Shown: positions 32,496 to 40,385, counted from the stretch's first letter. The stretch is 55,995 nucleotides of DNA from Pseudonocardia acidicola (GCF_012911935.1 NZ_JAAXLA010000044.1:1-55995), one strand, 5' to 3'. Program-made: numbers and translations. Notes: generated by a model not told the origin, from the sequence alone.

Positions 32496-32577
32496 TTTAG
32501 GCCCCTTGACAAGTAGGCTCGCCGCGGGCAACATCAGTTTAGCCCCCTCAACGTCACTGCTTCAGACGTTTAGGGGC
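32496..32577. promoter_or_regulatory. Divergent control region with repeated TTTAGNCCCC motifs
   Basis: A plus-strand promoter: -35 TTGACA (32506-32511), 17-bp spacer, -10-like CAACAT (32529-32534). Flanking it are AGTTTAGGCCCCTTGAC (from 32494), AGTTTAGCCCCCTCAAC (from 32535) and an inverted partner GTTTAGGGGCCTA just before 32580. The first copy overlaps the -35 and the second lies just past the -10, a good layout for repression by the adjacent HTH protein. Confidence 0.6.
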
Positions 32578-32607
32578 CTACACGAACCGACCGAAGGAGC
32601 AAGAGCG

Positions 32608-32988
32608 ATGCGAGACATTCCGGTGAACCTCGGCGGCTACAAGCTCACGATCGTGGAGCCGCCCGCCCCGAAGATGCGCGATGACGTCAACGGCGCCCAG
32701 ATTCCCGTGACCGACCGCGACGGCGCCACGCAGTTCACGGTGTCGCTGTTCGCGAAGCTGCGGGTCAAGCCGGGCGAGCGGGCCCCGAAGGGCGAGGAGA
32801 TCAAGGTGACGCTGGCGACCGATCCCGGGCCGGACTTCGGGGAGGACGCCCGGGTCGAACTGATCGACGTCCGCGTCTCCCCCTACCAGCTCGAGTCCGC
32901 GGGCCGGGTCAACTCCGGACTCGCGTGGCGGGCCGTGGGCCTCAAGCACGCCTCAGCCCCGGCGCCGCGCCCGAGCAGCGACAAGTAG
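32608..32988 (+). CDS. Hypothetical element protein
   Basis: 126 residues from ATG with AAGGAGC upstream. The sequence is beta-rich with regular spacing (NLGGYKLTIVEPPAPKMRDD, QFTVSLFAKLRVKPGE, IKVTLATDPGPDF, ARVELIDVRVSPYQ) and ends in a Pro/Ser tail. Similar proteins stand at the head of transfer operons in Streptomyces/Pseudonocardia AICEs. Function is unknown. It is driven by the promoter at 32506-32534. Confidence 0.75.
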   Translation: MRDIPVNLGGYKLTIVEPPAPKMRDDVNGAQIPVTDRDGATQFTVSLFAKLRVKPGERAPKGEEIKVTLATDPGPDFGEDARVELIDVRVSPYQLESAGRVNSGLAWRAVGLKHASAPAPRPSSDK

Positions 32989-33036
32989 CAGCACCGGGCC
33001 TGACGGCCCACCTCCCGGCGGCCTGACCGGCCGCGC

Positions 33037-33110
33037 TCGGGCACGGGGCAGCCGACCCCTCATTGATCGGCGAAATCACCGCAATTGCGCAGTGGCTGCC
33101 CCCTGCCCGA
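33037..33110. repeat. Long 17-bp inverted repeat enclosing nested palindromes (candidate origin/clt)
   Basis: TCGGGCACGGGGCAGCC (33037-33053) pairs with GGCTGCCCCCTGCCCGA (33094-33110) with one mismatch. The 40-nt loop is clearly more AT-rich than its surroundings and contains TGAT-n7-ATCA (33064-33078) and the perfect palindrome CGCAATTGCG (33080-33089). It lies in the gap between two plus-strand genes just before the transfer genes. It may be a cis-acting transfer locus, a replication origin or an attenuator. Confidence 0.55.
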
Positions 33111-33142
33111 AAACAAGCCACCACCAGCACCGGAGGCCCCTG

Positions 33143-33361
33143 ATGACCACCACCGCGACCACCACCGCCGTCTGCGGCGGCTGCTCGGGCTCCGGCTCGT
33201 GCGACGTCTGCGACGGCTACGGCACCACCCCGGACGCCTCACCCGGCGCCGGTGACGGCCGGGACTGCCCCGCCTGCCCCGGCGACGGTGCCTGTCCCGG
33301 CTGCCACGGCACCGCAACCCCCTGCACCGCCACCACTCCCGAGGAGACGACATGTCCCTGA
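33143..33361 (+). CDS. Cysteine-rich mini-protein with DnaJ-type zinc-finger repeats
   Basis: 72 residues with a GGAGG site upstream. Ten cysteines form CxxCxGxG-like repeats: CGGCSGSGSCDVCDGYG (residues ~11-27) and CPACPGDGACPGCHG (~42-56). This is the pattern of the zinc-binding central region of DnaJ without the J or C-terminal domains. It overlaps the next ORF by 10 bp. Probably binds two zinc ions; partner or role unknown. Confidence 0.65.
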   Translation: MTTTATTTAVCGGCSGSGSCDVCDGYGTTPDASPGAGDGRDCPACPGDGACPGCHGTATPCTATTPEETTCP

Positions 33362-33561
33362 CCGCCACCGAGAACAGCGTCCGGCACGGCCGGGTCCGTC
33401 AGCCCGCCAACGGCGTCGGGCGCCTGGTGCGCCGCCTGGACCGCGAACGCCGCCGGTTCCTGCACGCCACCACCCCGGAGGTCCCGACCGAGCAGGCCTG
33501 GCGTGCCGGGGTCGCCGAGGGCCTGCGCCTGGCCCAGCTCGCCATCCGCAAGGGAGTCTGA
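33352..33561 (+). CDS. Hypothetical element protein
   Basis: 69 residues from ATG. Rich in arginine, with two predicted helices (VGRLVRRLDRERRRFLHA and TEQAWRAGVAEGLRLAQLA). It sits between the cysteine-rich protein and the FtsK-like translocase in the same direction, separated from the latter by 2 bp, which supports it being real. No family known. Confidence 0.65.
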   Translation: MSLTATENSVRHGRVRQPANGVGRLVRRLDRERRRFLHATTPEVPTEQAWRAGVAEGLRLAQLAIRKGV

Positions 33562-33563
33562 TC

Positions 33564-34994
33564 ATGGCCCGACCGCTGCACCGCCCGTCCCTACGCCACG
33601 CCGAGGCCCACCACCGCCCCACGGTCCGGCACTCCTCCCGCCCGGTCGGCGGCGAGTTCCGCGGCCTGGCCTGGCTGGCCCGCCACCCCCTGTTCCTGCT
33701 CGTCCCTGCCGCCCTCGTCGCGGCCGCGGTACTCGTCGGCCCGGTCCCGGCCGCGATCAGCCTCGGCTCGCTGCTGCTGGCCGTGACCCTGTGGGGGCGG
33801 CTGCACCCGCCCACGTTTGACCGCTTCGCCGCCCCCATGTTGCGTGCGGCCTGGCGGCGCTGGACGACCTACCGCGGCCGCCGCTGGGCGGCCCTGCTCG
33901 CCGACTGCGGCCTCGCCAGGACCAACCACCACACCGGGCGCATCGACGCCCCGCGGGTAGTGCGGGTCCGCTCGGCGACTCGCTCGATCGACACCCTGCG
34001 GGTCCGTCTCGCCCGCGGCCAGGACCTCACGCTGTGGGCGGGGCGCACCGAGACCCTCGCCGATGCGATGCGCGCCCACCGGGTCGCCGTCACCCGCCAC
34101 CGCCCCGGCGTGCTCACCGTGGTGGTCGAGCGGGAGATGCCGTTCCGATTCTCCATCCCCGCACCCGCGATCCCGACCGACGCCACCGCGGTCGACCTCG
34201 CCGCGCTCCCGGTCGGGGAGGACGAGTACGGCCACCCCTTCACCCTGGGCGTGCCCGGCCGCCACGTCCTGGTGGCCGGCGCCACCGGCTCCGGCAAGGG
34301 CTCGCTGATCTGGGCACCGCTGTGCGCGATGGGACCCGCGATCCGCGACCGGCTGGTCCGGGTGCACGTGATCGATCTCAAGGGCGGCGCCGAGACCCAC
34401 CGCGGAGCGCCGCTGTTCCACCGCCACGCCACCACCCCCGCCGAGGCCATCGCGCTGCTCACCGCCGTGCGGGACGAGATGAAGACCCGCCAGGCCCACA
34501 TGGCCGCCCACGGCCTCCGGCGCCTCGACGTCACCCCGGAGACCCCGCTGGACCTGGTCGTGATCGACGAGATGGCGATGCTCACCGCCTACGGCGAACG
34601 CGGCGACGTCCGCGAGGCACTACGTCTGCTCGCCGAGATCCTCACCCAGGGCCGCGCCTGCCTGGTCTCGGTCATGGGCTACGTCCAGGAACCCTCCAAG
34701 GACGTCGTCGACGTCCGCGAGCTGTTCCCCACCCGGATCTGCCTCGGCGTCACCGCCAGCTCCCACGTCGACATGGTCCTCGGCGAAGGGGCCCGGGAGC
34801 GGGGCGCGCTGGCCGACGAGATCCCCGGCGACCAGGCCCACGCCGGGATCGGCTACGTGATCGACCAGCACTCGCGGCTCCCGATCCGGTTCCGCGCCGC
34901 CCTGGTCACCGATGAGGAGATCGACGAGCTCGTCGCCCGCTGCACCCCGCCCGCGCCGCCGGAGCTGCGTGCGATCGATGGGGAGGCGGCGTGA
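33564..34994 (+). CDS. FtsK/SpoIIIE-type DNA translocase (TraSA/TraB-like conjugation protein)
   Basis: 476 residues. Two membrane helices at about 42-60 and 62-78 are followed by a cytoplasmic ATPase: Walker A GATGSGKGS at 239-247, Walker B LVVIDEMAML at 331-340, and the FtsK-family segment LVRVHVIDLKGGAE. AICEs use one such hexameric protein to move double-stranded DNA between mycelia. ATG at 33564 is preceded by AGGGAG at 33551. The stop overlaps the next start. Confidence 0.9.
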   Translation: MARPLHRPSLRHAEAHHRPTVRHSSRPVGGEFRGLAWLARHPLFLLVPAALVAAAVLVGPVPAAISLGSLLLAVTLWGRLHPPTFDRFAAPMLRAAWRRWTTYRGRRWAALLADCGLARTNHHTGRIDAPRVVRVRSATRSIDTLRVRLARGQDLTLWAGRTETLADAMRAHRVAVTRHRPGVLTVVVEREMPFRFSIPAPAIPTDATAVDLAALPVGEDEYGHPFTLGVPGRHVLVAGATGSGKGSLIWAPLCAMGPAIRDRLVRVHVIDLKGGAETHRGAPLFHRHATTPAEAIALLTAVRDEMKTRQAHMAAHGLRRLDVTPETPLDLVVIDEMAMLTAYGERGDVREALRLLAEILTQGRACLVSVMGYVQEPSKDVVDVRELFPTRICLGVTASSHVDMVLGEGARERGALADEIPGDQAHAGIGYVIDQHSRLPIRFRAALVTDEEIDELVARCTPPAPPELRAIDGEAA

Positions 34995-35209
34995 TGTGGG
35001 CCGTCACCGGATGGGCCGCCGCGACCTGGCTGCGCCTCACCCTCGCCCTCGCCGCCGCCATCGGGGTGCTCTGGCTCGTGCTCGGCACTGGCTCCGGCTG
35101 GTTCTGGGCCGCCGTCCTCGGCGCCGCCCTGATCGAGTACCGGGCGACCCGCGCGCTGGCCGCTGAATGGGGCGCCGAAGCCCGCTACTCCTGGTGGTGG
35201 ACCCGATGA
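34991..35209 (+). CDS. Small membrane protein of the transfer module (Spd-like)
   Basis: 72 residues from GTG 34991 (overlapping the translocase stop), or 71 from the ATG at 34994, which has better spacing from GGGAGG. Two close hydrophobic helices cover residues ~13-45; the tail is charged and aromatic (EARYSWWWTR). Size and place match plasmid-spread (Spd) proteins of Streptomyces elements, which help movement along hyphae. That role is inferred from position. Confidence 0.7.
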   Translation: MMWAVTGWAAATWLRLTLALAAAIGVLWLVLGTGSGWFWAAVLGAALIEYRATRALAAEWGAEARYSWWWTR

Positions 35210-35778
35210 CCCGCGTCCCCCGCCCCCGCCGGGAGGCGGCCGGGCAAGCCCTGCTGTTCGACGACGAGACCACCGACCGTGTCCTGCGCGACGCCCGGGA
35301 CCCCGGCTACGTCCTGGTCGGCATCGGCGAGACCGTGCACACCCGCCACATCGGCACCCGCGCCGCCGAACACGCCATCCCCACCCGCCCCGACATCGCC
35401 GCCACCGTGCACCACCTCCTCAGCGCCGGGCGCCTCGTCCACGGGTCCCGGGTCACCGTCACCGTCGACGGCCGCGCTGAACCCGAAGCCGCCACCGCTG
35501 TCGACGTCGCCGTCGCCGCGGCCTCCGACGCCCAGCCGGGTGATCGGGTGCGGGTGTTCGTCGACGTCGTACGTCCGGGGCACGGCCTGGTCACCGCGGA
35601 TGAGTTCTCCGGCGCCATCGTCCGCGAGAACGGCAGCTACCTCGTCGAGACCAGCGCCGGGGAGGTCATCGGGCGGGCCCGCTCCTACCGGGCCGGGGCC
35701 GAACGCCTCGCCCGCCAACACGGCTTCCGCGCCGACCCCGTCGAGATCGAACACGAACACGAGGTCTACCCACGATGA
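35206..35778 (+). CDS. Hypothetical element protein
   Basis: 190 residues. Starts and ends with four-base overlaps to its neighbours (ATGA both sides), so it is translated with the transfer and replication genes. The N-terminal part (RDARDPGYVLVGIGETVHTRH) and middle (AQPGDRVRVFVDVVRPGHGLVTADEF) are strand-rich; VDVAVAAASDA is helical. Similar ORFs precede repSA in related elements, but no function is known. Confidence 0.7.
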   Translation: MTRVPRPRREAAGQALLFDDETTDRVLRDARDPGYVLVGIGETVHTRHIGTRAAEHAIPTRPDIAATVHHLLSAGRLVHGSRVTVTVDGRAEPEAATAVDVAVAAASDAQPGDRVRVFVDVVRPGHGLVTADEFSGAIVRENGSYLVETSAGEVIGRARSYRAGAERLARQHGFRADPVEIEHEHEVYPR

Positions 35779-37100
35779 GCGACCTGGACCTGACCTCCCG
35801 GCTGCGCTCCTTCGACTACCCGACCTGGCGGGCCCGCATGGAAGCCACCGGCGGCTGCGCCCACCCCGTCCGGCTGCGCGGCTCCTCGACCATCACCACC
35901 CGCGACGGGCGGGTCCTGGCCCAACGGACCGGGGAGGTGTGGGCGCCGTGCGGGAACCGGCGCGACACGGTCTGCCCGGCCTGCTCGGACCGCTACGCCG
36001 CCGACGCCTTCCACCTCATCCGCGCCGGACTCGCCGGAGCCGAACGCGGCATCCCCGCCACCGTCACCGACCGACCCCGCCTGTTCCTCACCTTGACCGC
36101 GCCCTCGTTCGGGCCCGTCCACACCCGACGCCTCACCGCCCGCGGACGGGTCATCCCCTGCCGCTGCGGCACCCACCACCGCGACCACGACCCGCGACTC
36201 GGTGGCGCGATCGACCACGACAGCTACGACTACACCGCCGCGGTGCTCTGGCAGGCCCACGCCGGGAAGCTCTGGCACCGCTTCACCATCGCCCTGCGCC
36301 GCGCGCTCGCCGCCCGGCTCGGGGTCTCCGGACGCCGCTTCGGACGGGTCGCCCGGCTGTCCTACGCCAAGGTCGCCGAGTACCAACGCCGCGGACTCGT
36401 CCACTTCCACGCCGCCATCCGCCTCGACGGCCCCGACGGACCCGCCGACCCACCCCCAGCCGGACTGACCGCCGAAGCCCTACGCGACGCCGTCCACGAA
36501 GCAGCCACCGCCACCAGCCTCGACGTCACCCGGCCCAACGGCACCACCCTCACCCTGCGCTGGGGCGCGCAACTCGACCTGCGCGAGATCACCCCCACCG
36601 CCCACGACGCGGTCACCGACGACAGCGGCGAGATCACCGACAGCCGGTTGGCCGGCTACATCGCCAAATACGCCACCAAAGGCACCGGCAAGACCGACGG
36701 CCACCCCGACCGCCCCATCCGCTCCCTGGCCCACCTCGAGCGGATGCACCTCGCCACCCACCACCGGCGCCTCATCGAGACCGCCTGGCACCTCGGCGGC
36801 CTCGACCAGTACGCAGAGCTGAACCTGCGCAAATGGGCCCACATGCTCGGCTTCCGCGGCCACTTCCTCACCAAGAGCCGCGCCTACTCCACCACCTTCC
36901 GCACCATCCGCCACGACCGCCGCGCCTGGCGCCTCGCCGAACAGCTCGACCAACTCGGCCACCCCGCCGACGACCCGGTGACCGTCGTCAACGACTGGCA
37001 CCTCGTCGGCATCGGCCACCACACCGACACCGACCGCGAACTCGCCATCGCCCACGCCGAACGCATCCGCGAACAGCGCACCAGCAGGAGGACGTCATGA
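35775..37100 (+). CDS. Replication initiator protein (RepSA-like)
   Basis: 441 residues, the size of pSAM2-type RepSA. A zinc-finger-like N terminus (CGNRRDTVCPACSDRYAADA, near residues 57-76) is followed by RVIPCRCGTHH, and the conserved block RRGLVHFHAAIRLDG holds the metal-binding histidines of rolling-circle initiators. LAGYIAKYATKGTGKTDG and RKWAHMLGFRGHFLTKSRAYS are typical C-terminal blocks. It would nick the element origin to start rolling-circle replication after excision. Overlaps xis by four bases. Confidence 0.9.
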   Translation: MSDLDLTSRLRSFDYPTWRARMEATGGCAHPVRLRGSSTITTRDGRVLAQRTGEVWAPCGNRRDTVCPACSDRYAADAFHLIRAGLAGAERGIPATVTDRPRLFLTLTAPSFGPVHTRRLTARGRVIPCRCGTHHRDHDPRLGGAIDHDSYDYTAAVLWQAHAGKLWHRFTIALRRALAARLGVSGRRFGRVARLSYAKVAEYQRRGLVHFHAAIRLDGPDGPADPPPAGLTAEALRDAVHEAATATSLDVTRPNGTTLTLRWGAQLDLREITPTAHDAVTDDSGEITDSRLAGYIAKYATKGTGKTDGHPDRPIRSLAHLERMHLATHHRRLIETAWHLGGLDQYAELNLRKWAHMLGFRGHFLTKSRAYSTTFRTIRHDRRAWRLAEQLDQLGHPADDPVTVVNDWHLVGIGHHTDTDRELAIAHAERIREQRTSRRTS

Positions 37101-37279
37101 ACGAGCGGCTGTGGGGCGTCAGGGACGTCGCCGAGTACCTCGGCATCCCGGTGCAGACGATCTACCAGTGGCGCACGAAGAGCTACGGCCCTCCCGGCCG
37201 CCGCATCGGCAAGCACGTGCGCTTCGTGCCCGAGGAGGTCCGGGCCTGGGTCGCGTCGCTGAACAAGGACGTGGCCTGA
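37097..37279 (+). CDS. Excisionase / AlpA-type helix-turn-helix protein (Xis)
   Basis: 60 residues. The winged-helix pattern of MerR/AlpA excisionases is clear: WGVRDVAEYLGIPVQTIYQW then GPPGRRIGKHVRFVPEEVRAW. It bends att DNA to favour excision by the integrase. Overlaps rep upstream (ATGA) and int downstream (TGATG). Confidence 0.88.
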   Translation: MNERLWGVRDVAEYLGIPVQTIYQWRTKSYGPPGRRIGKHVRFVPEEVRAWVASLNKDVA

Positions 37280-38502
37280 TGGGGCGTCCTCCCCTGCCGA
37301 TCGGCACGCACGGTCAGATCCGGGTCTACCGGCTCGGTCCGGGGCGGTTCCGGGCACGCGCCTGGATCCGGGATCACGATGGCGTGGTGCGCGACATCGA
37401 GCGCACCGGCACGAGCCGGGCCGACGCGATGAACCTGCTCAAGGTGGCAGCTCGCGACAGGGGCCGCGTGACACGAGACGGTGAGATCACCGGTGACTCC
37501 ACGGTCGTCGCGCTCGGGGCCCTGTGGCTGGGCGAGATCGACCGCGCCGTCGCCCAGGGGAAGCGCTCCCCGACGACCGCCCACCAGTACCGGTACCGCT
37601 TCGACCGGCATGTCCGCGACGGCATCGGACAACTCCGGATTCGCGAGCTGACCGTGTCGCGACTGGATCGTCTTGTTGCCGAGGTGCACGACCGGTACGG
37701 GGTCGGGGCCGCCAAGACGACGCGGACCGTGCTGAGCGGCATGGTGGGCCTGGCCGTGCGGCATGACGCCCTGGACCGCAATCCGGTGCGTGACGTCGGG
37801 AGGATCGAGAGCACGGCGTCCTCGGCGAAGGCGTTGACCGTCGAACAGGCCGTCGAACTCCGCACCAAGATCCACGCCGACCAGCGGTGCCAGGACTGGG
37901 ACCTGGTCGACCTGACCGACTTCATGCTGGCGACCGGACTACGCATCGGCGAGACATCGGCAGTCACCTGGGACGCCTTGAACCTCGACGAGGCGACCGT
38001 GGAGGTCCGCGGAACGGTCATCCGGGTGAAGGGCTCCGGGTTGACGATCAAGTGGCGCCCGAAGAGCAAGAGCGGGTACCGGACGCTCGAACTGCCACGG
38101 TGGGCTGTCGAGATGCTGCGAGCTCGTCGAGCGCGCGTCCCGGCCAACGAGTGGGGTGTCGTCTTCACGGCCCCGATGGGCGGGCTACGGGACCCGTCGA
38201 ACACCCAGGCAGACCTTCGGGTCGTGTTCGCGGCCGCCGGGTACGGCTGGGTCACCTCGCACGTCTACCGAAAGACCGTTGCAACGCTCATGGACCACGC
38301 AGGCCTCACCGCTCGCCAGGCCGCCGACCAGCTCGGCCACGCCAAGGTATCGATGACCCAGGACAACTACTTCGGTCGCAAGGTCGCCCGGACGGGGGCC
38401 GCGCAGGTGCTGGAGCAGTTCGCGGACAAGCCGAAGAGTTCGGAGAATTCTGGGGGTAAACCGGGGGCGTCGACTCGACGAGAGGCCCGATCAGGCCTCT
38501 GA
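37279..38502 (+). CDS. Site-specific tyrosine integrase
   Basis: 407 residues. A basic N-terminal arm-binding region, a SAM-like core-binding domain (about 75-170) and the catalytic domain with R222 (TGLRIGE), H328-x2-R331 (HVYRKT), H354 (LGH) and the nucleophile Y364 (DNYFGR). It recombines attP with the tRNA-Asn 3' end. The last five codons and stop lie inside the 61-bp att repeat (from 38489). A hairpin AGAGGCC-n6-GGCCTCT (38481-38500) at the gene end may terminate transcription. Confidence 0.94.
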   Translation: MGRPPLPIGTHGQIRVYRLGPGRFRARAWIRDHDGVVRDIERTGTSRADAMNLLKVAARDRGRVTRDGEITGDSTVVALGALWLGEIDRAVAQGKRSPTTAHQYRYRFDRHVRDGIGQLRIRELTVSRLDRLVAEVHDRYGVGAAKTTRTVLSGMVGLAVRHDALDRNPVRDVGRIESTASSAKALTVEQAVELRTKIHADQRCQDWDLVDLTDFMLATGLRIGETSAVTWDALNLDEATVEVRGTVIRVKGSGLTIKWRPKSKSGYRTLELPRWAVEMLRARRARVPANEWGVVFTAPMGGLRDPSNTQADLRVVFAAAGYGWVTSHVYRKTVATLMDHAGLTARQAADQLGHAKVSMTQDNYFGRKVARTGAAQVLEQFADKPKSSENSGGKPGASTRREARSGL

Positions 38503-38549
38503 GCTGGGGGGAAGCTCCTCCGACTGGACTCGAACCAGTAACCCTGCGA
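38489..38549. repeat. attR, right copy of the 61-bp direct repeat
   Basis: Identical to 29642-29702. It starts inside the integrase 3' end and runs through the 3' half of tRNA-Asn to the anticodon stem, so insertion recreated an intact tRNA gene. Confidence 0.9.
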
Positions 38550-38587
38550 TTAACAGTCGCATGCTCTGCCAATTGAGCTACGGAGGA
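38515..38587 (-). tRNA. tRNA-Asn (anticodon GTT)
   Basis: Minus strand. The 7-bp acceptor stem TCCTCCG/CGGAGGA, D-arm GCTC-AATTGGCA-GAGC, anticodon loop CTGTTAA with GTT, and T-arm ACTGG-TTCGAGT-CCAGT all pair, with discriminator G. 73 nt without CCA. It is the integration site of the AICE. Confidence 0.93.
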
Positions 38588-38751
38588 CCGTTGGCTGCGG
38601 GCGGGGCTTCCGCTCGCTGGCCTGCAAACCATAGCGCACCCCTTGAGGGCGGTCTGCAGCCCCCCCGATCAATGCCTGTGGGGTCCCCGGCGTCCATGCC
38701 CCGAGCTGGGCTGAGGCAGGATGGGCCGTCCACGGACGACCGGGAGGCGAC

Positions 38752-38964
38752 ATGCTGAAGTTCCTGTTGGGTGCGGCCGCCGGCTACGTGCTGGGGGCCC
38801 GGGCCGGCCACGAGCGTTACGAGCAGCTCGTCCGGACGTACCACCGGGTGGCCGACCACCCGGCGGTCCAGGGCGCGGCGGGCGTCGTTCGGGCGCGCGT
38901 CGAGGAGGTCATGAACGGCCCCCGGCACACCGTCGACTCGACGGCCAACGGCCACCGGCACTGA
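38752..38964 (+). CDS. Small YtxH-like / single-helix protein
   Basis: 70 residues. It begins MLKFLLGAAAGYVLGARAGHERYEQL (in two segments), a short glycine-zipper membrane helix followed by a charged amphipathic helix, a pattern common to small actinobacterial YtxH-like stress proteins. GGGAGG precedes the ATG. No role known. It borders the tRNA gene. Confidence 0.7.
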   Translation: MLKFLLGAAAGYVLGARAGHERYEQLVRTYHRVADHPAVQGAAGVVRARVEEVMNGPRHTVDSTANGHRH

Positions 38965-38994
38965 CCGCGCGCCGGCCCGCGCCGCGGTCCCGGC

Positions 38995-39318
38995 GAGTTC
39001 CTGCCTGCGCGCCGAGTCGTACGACAACGTCGCCACCGAGATCGAACGACTCGACGCCGAGTCCGGAGGTGGCCGTGGCAACCTGGACGGCTACGGCGGG
39101 GTGTCGTGTCCCCGCACCACCGCTCGCACGGTCAGTCGTTCCTGGACCTGCTCGCCCACCGCCTTCGGACCGGCGGTTTCTCTCTGATGGACGAGCCGGA
39201 GGCGCTGCGCACCGTCCGCTACGACGACGCCCTCCCGGTTCGCACGACGCGCGTCTTCCTCGACGACCCCGAACGCACCCTGCGTCACCTCCTGGGGCCG
39301 GCGGGGCGGTTCAGCTGA
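38995..39318 (+). pseudogene. AAA-type ATPase remnant with its middle deleted
   Basis: Fragments in changing frames: RAESYDNVATEIERLD and then SHGQSFLDLLAHR, GGFSLMDEPEALRT and PVRTTRVFLDDPERTLRHLL. These match, in order, blocks of predicted ABC/AAA ATPases (RAES..NVAT; SHGESFL; Walker B LMDEPE; C-terminal FL-DP-R-LRHLL). The N-terminal P-loop and the part after Walker B are missing. Confidence 0.65.
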
Positions 39319-39566
39319 ACCGCACGGGCGCGTTCCCAGTCCCCCTTGACGTTGAGGATCTGGCGGAGGGTGTGGTCGACGGTCACGAGGTCCCGGGCGT
39401 CCTCCATGACCTGGTCGATGTCCTTGCACGCCCCCGGGATCTCGTCGAGGAAGGCCTCGGCGTTGTCCGAACGCCACTCGATGCCCTTCATCGCGTCGGC
39501 CAACTCGCGCGTCGAGCCTGCTCTCGGGTGGCTGCACGGCGCAGTGGTGTCACCCGCGGGCGGCAC
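39303..39566 (-). pseudogene. RtcB (RNA ligase) C-terminal remnant
   Basis: The minus strand reads MKGIEWRSDNAEAFLDEIPG, ACKDIDQVMEDARDLVTVDH and TLRQILNVKGD, the conserved C-terminal end of RtcB-family 3'-phosphate RNA ligases (usually GIEWRxD..A..DE.P.AYKDID.V). The remaining ~350 residues with the Mn-binding and guanylylation sites are absent. Confidence 0.7.
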
Positions 39567-39617
39567 CGCGGCACCGATTGCGCCGTGGCCTGCGGAGACG
39601 GCTCGAGGGTCGCTCGA

Positions 39618-40385
39618 TCAGGGAGTCCGGGCCACCGCGAAGATCCGCCGGAACGGGAACCACGTCGTCCCGTCCGCGCCCGCCGGGTACGCCGCGCGCA
39701 GCCGCGGCGCCAGCTCGGCGCGGAAGGCCGCCCAGCCCGCGTCGTCGAGCGCGTCGCGGACCGGGCGCAGCGCCGTCGAGGTGATCCAGGCCAGCACGGG
39801 ATCCTCGCCGGTCAGGCGCTGTACGTAGGTGCTCTCCCAGACGTCGACATCGGCCCCCGTGCCCGCCAGCAGCTCGGCGTACTGCACCGGCGACGGCACC
39901 GGCTCGTCCCCCCGGTCAGGCACCGCGCCCCGCCACCGCGGCTCGGCCAGCAGCTCGCGGACCAGGGCGTGCGACGGCGCCTCGACGTTGCCGGGTACCT
40001 GCAGCGCGAACCATGCCCCGCGGGGCAGCGCCGCGATCCACCGTGGCAGCAGCTCGGGGTGCGTGGGCACCCAGTGCAGCACCGCGTTGGTCACGACCAC
40101 GTCGGTGTCGGGGCCGGGCATCCAGTCGACGACGTCGCGCAACTGCGCCGCGACCCCGCGGGTACGCGCCGCCGCGACCATCTCCGGTGAGGAGTCCAGC
40201 GCTTCGACCGTCGCGTCCGGCCAGCGCGCCGCAAGCACCCCGGTCAGGTGCCCGGGCCCACACCCCAGGTCGACGACGCGTCGCGGCGCCGTCGCCCCGA
40301 CCCGGGCGAGCAGGTCGTGGAAGGGCCGGGCACGGTGATCGTCGAAGGCGAGATACCGCGCCGGGTCCCAGGTCGTGTCGCTCAT
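39618..40385 (-). CDS. tam: Trans-aconitate 2-methyltransferase
   Basis: 255 residues, close to the length of Tam. It starts MSDTTWDPARYLAFDDHRARPF, with the Tam hallmark W-DP--Y--F, then the SAM-binding motif VVDLGCGPGHLTGVLA at about 37-52, followed by VVTNAVLHWVPTHPELL. Tam methylates trans-aconitate, a side product that inhibits aconitase, using S-adenosylmethionine in the cytoplasm. ATG overlaps the stop of the upstream hypothetical gene. Confidence 0.9.
   Translation of the reverse strand: MSDTTWDPARYLAFDDHRARPFHDLLARVGATAPRRVVDLGCGPGHLTGVLAARWPDATVEALDSSPEMVAAARTRGVAAQLRDVVDWMPGPDTDVVVTNAVLHWVPTHPELLPRWIAALPRGAWFALQVPGNVEAPSHALVRELLAEPRWRGAVPDRGDEPVPSPVQYAELLAGTGADVDVWESTYVQRLTGEDPVLAWITSTALRPVRDALDDAGWAAFRAELAPRLRAAYPAGADGTTWFPFRRIFAVARTP

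Larger units (their letters stand above)
29642..38549. mobile_element. Integrated pSAM2-like actinomycete integrative element (AICE) in tRNA-Asn
   Basis: About 8.9 kb bounded by a perfect 61-bp direct repeat (29642-29702 and 38489-38549). Between them stand the standard AICE modules: tyrosine integrase, AlpA-type excisionase, RepSA-like initiator, FtsK/TraB-type DNA translocase, a small membrane protein and accessory ORFs. Rep, xis and int are adjacent at the tRNA end with overlapping starts and stops. The genes appear intact, so excision and replication may still be possible. Confidence 0.88.
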
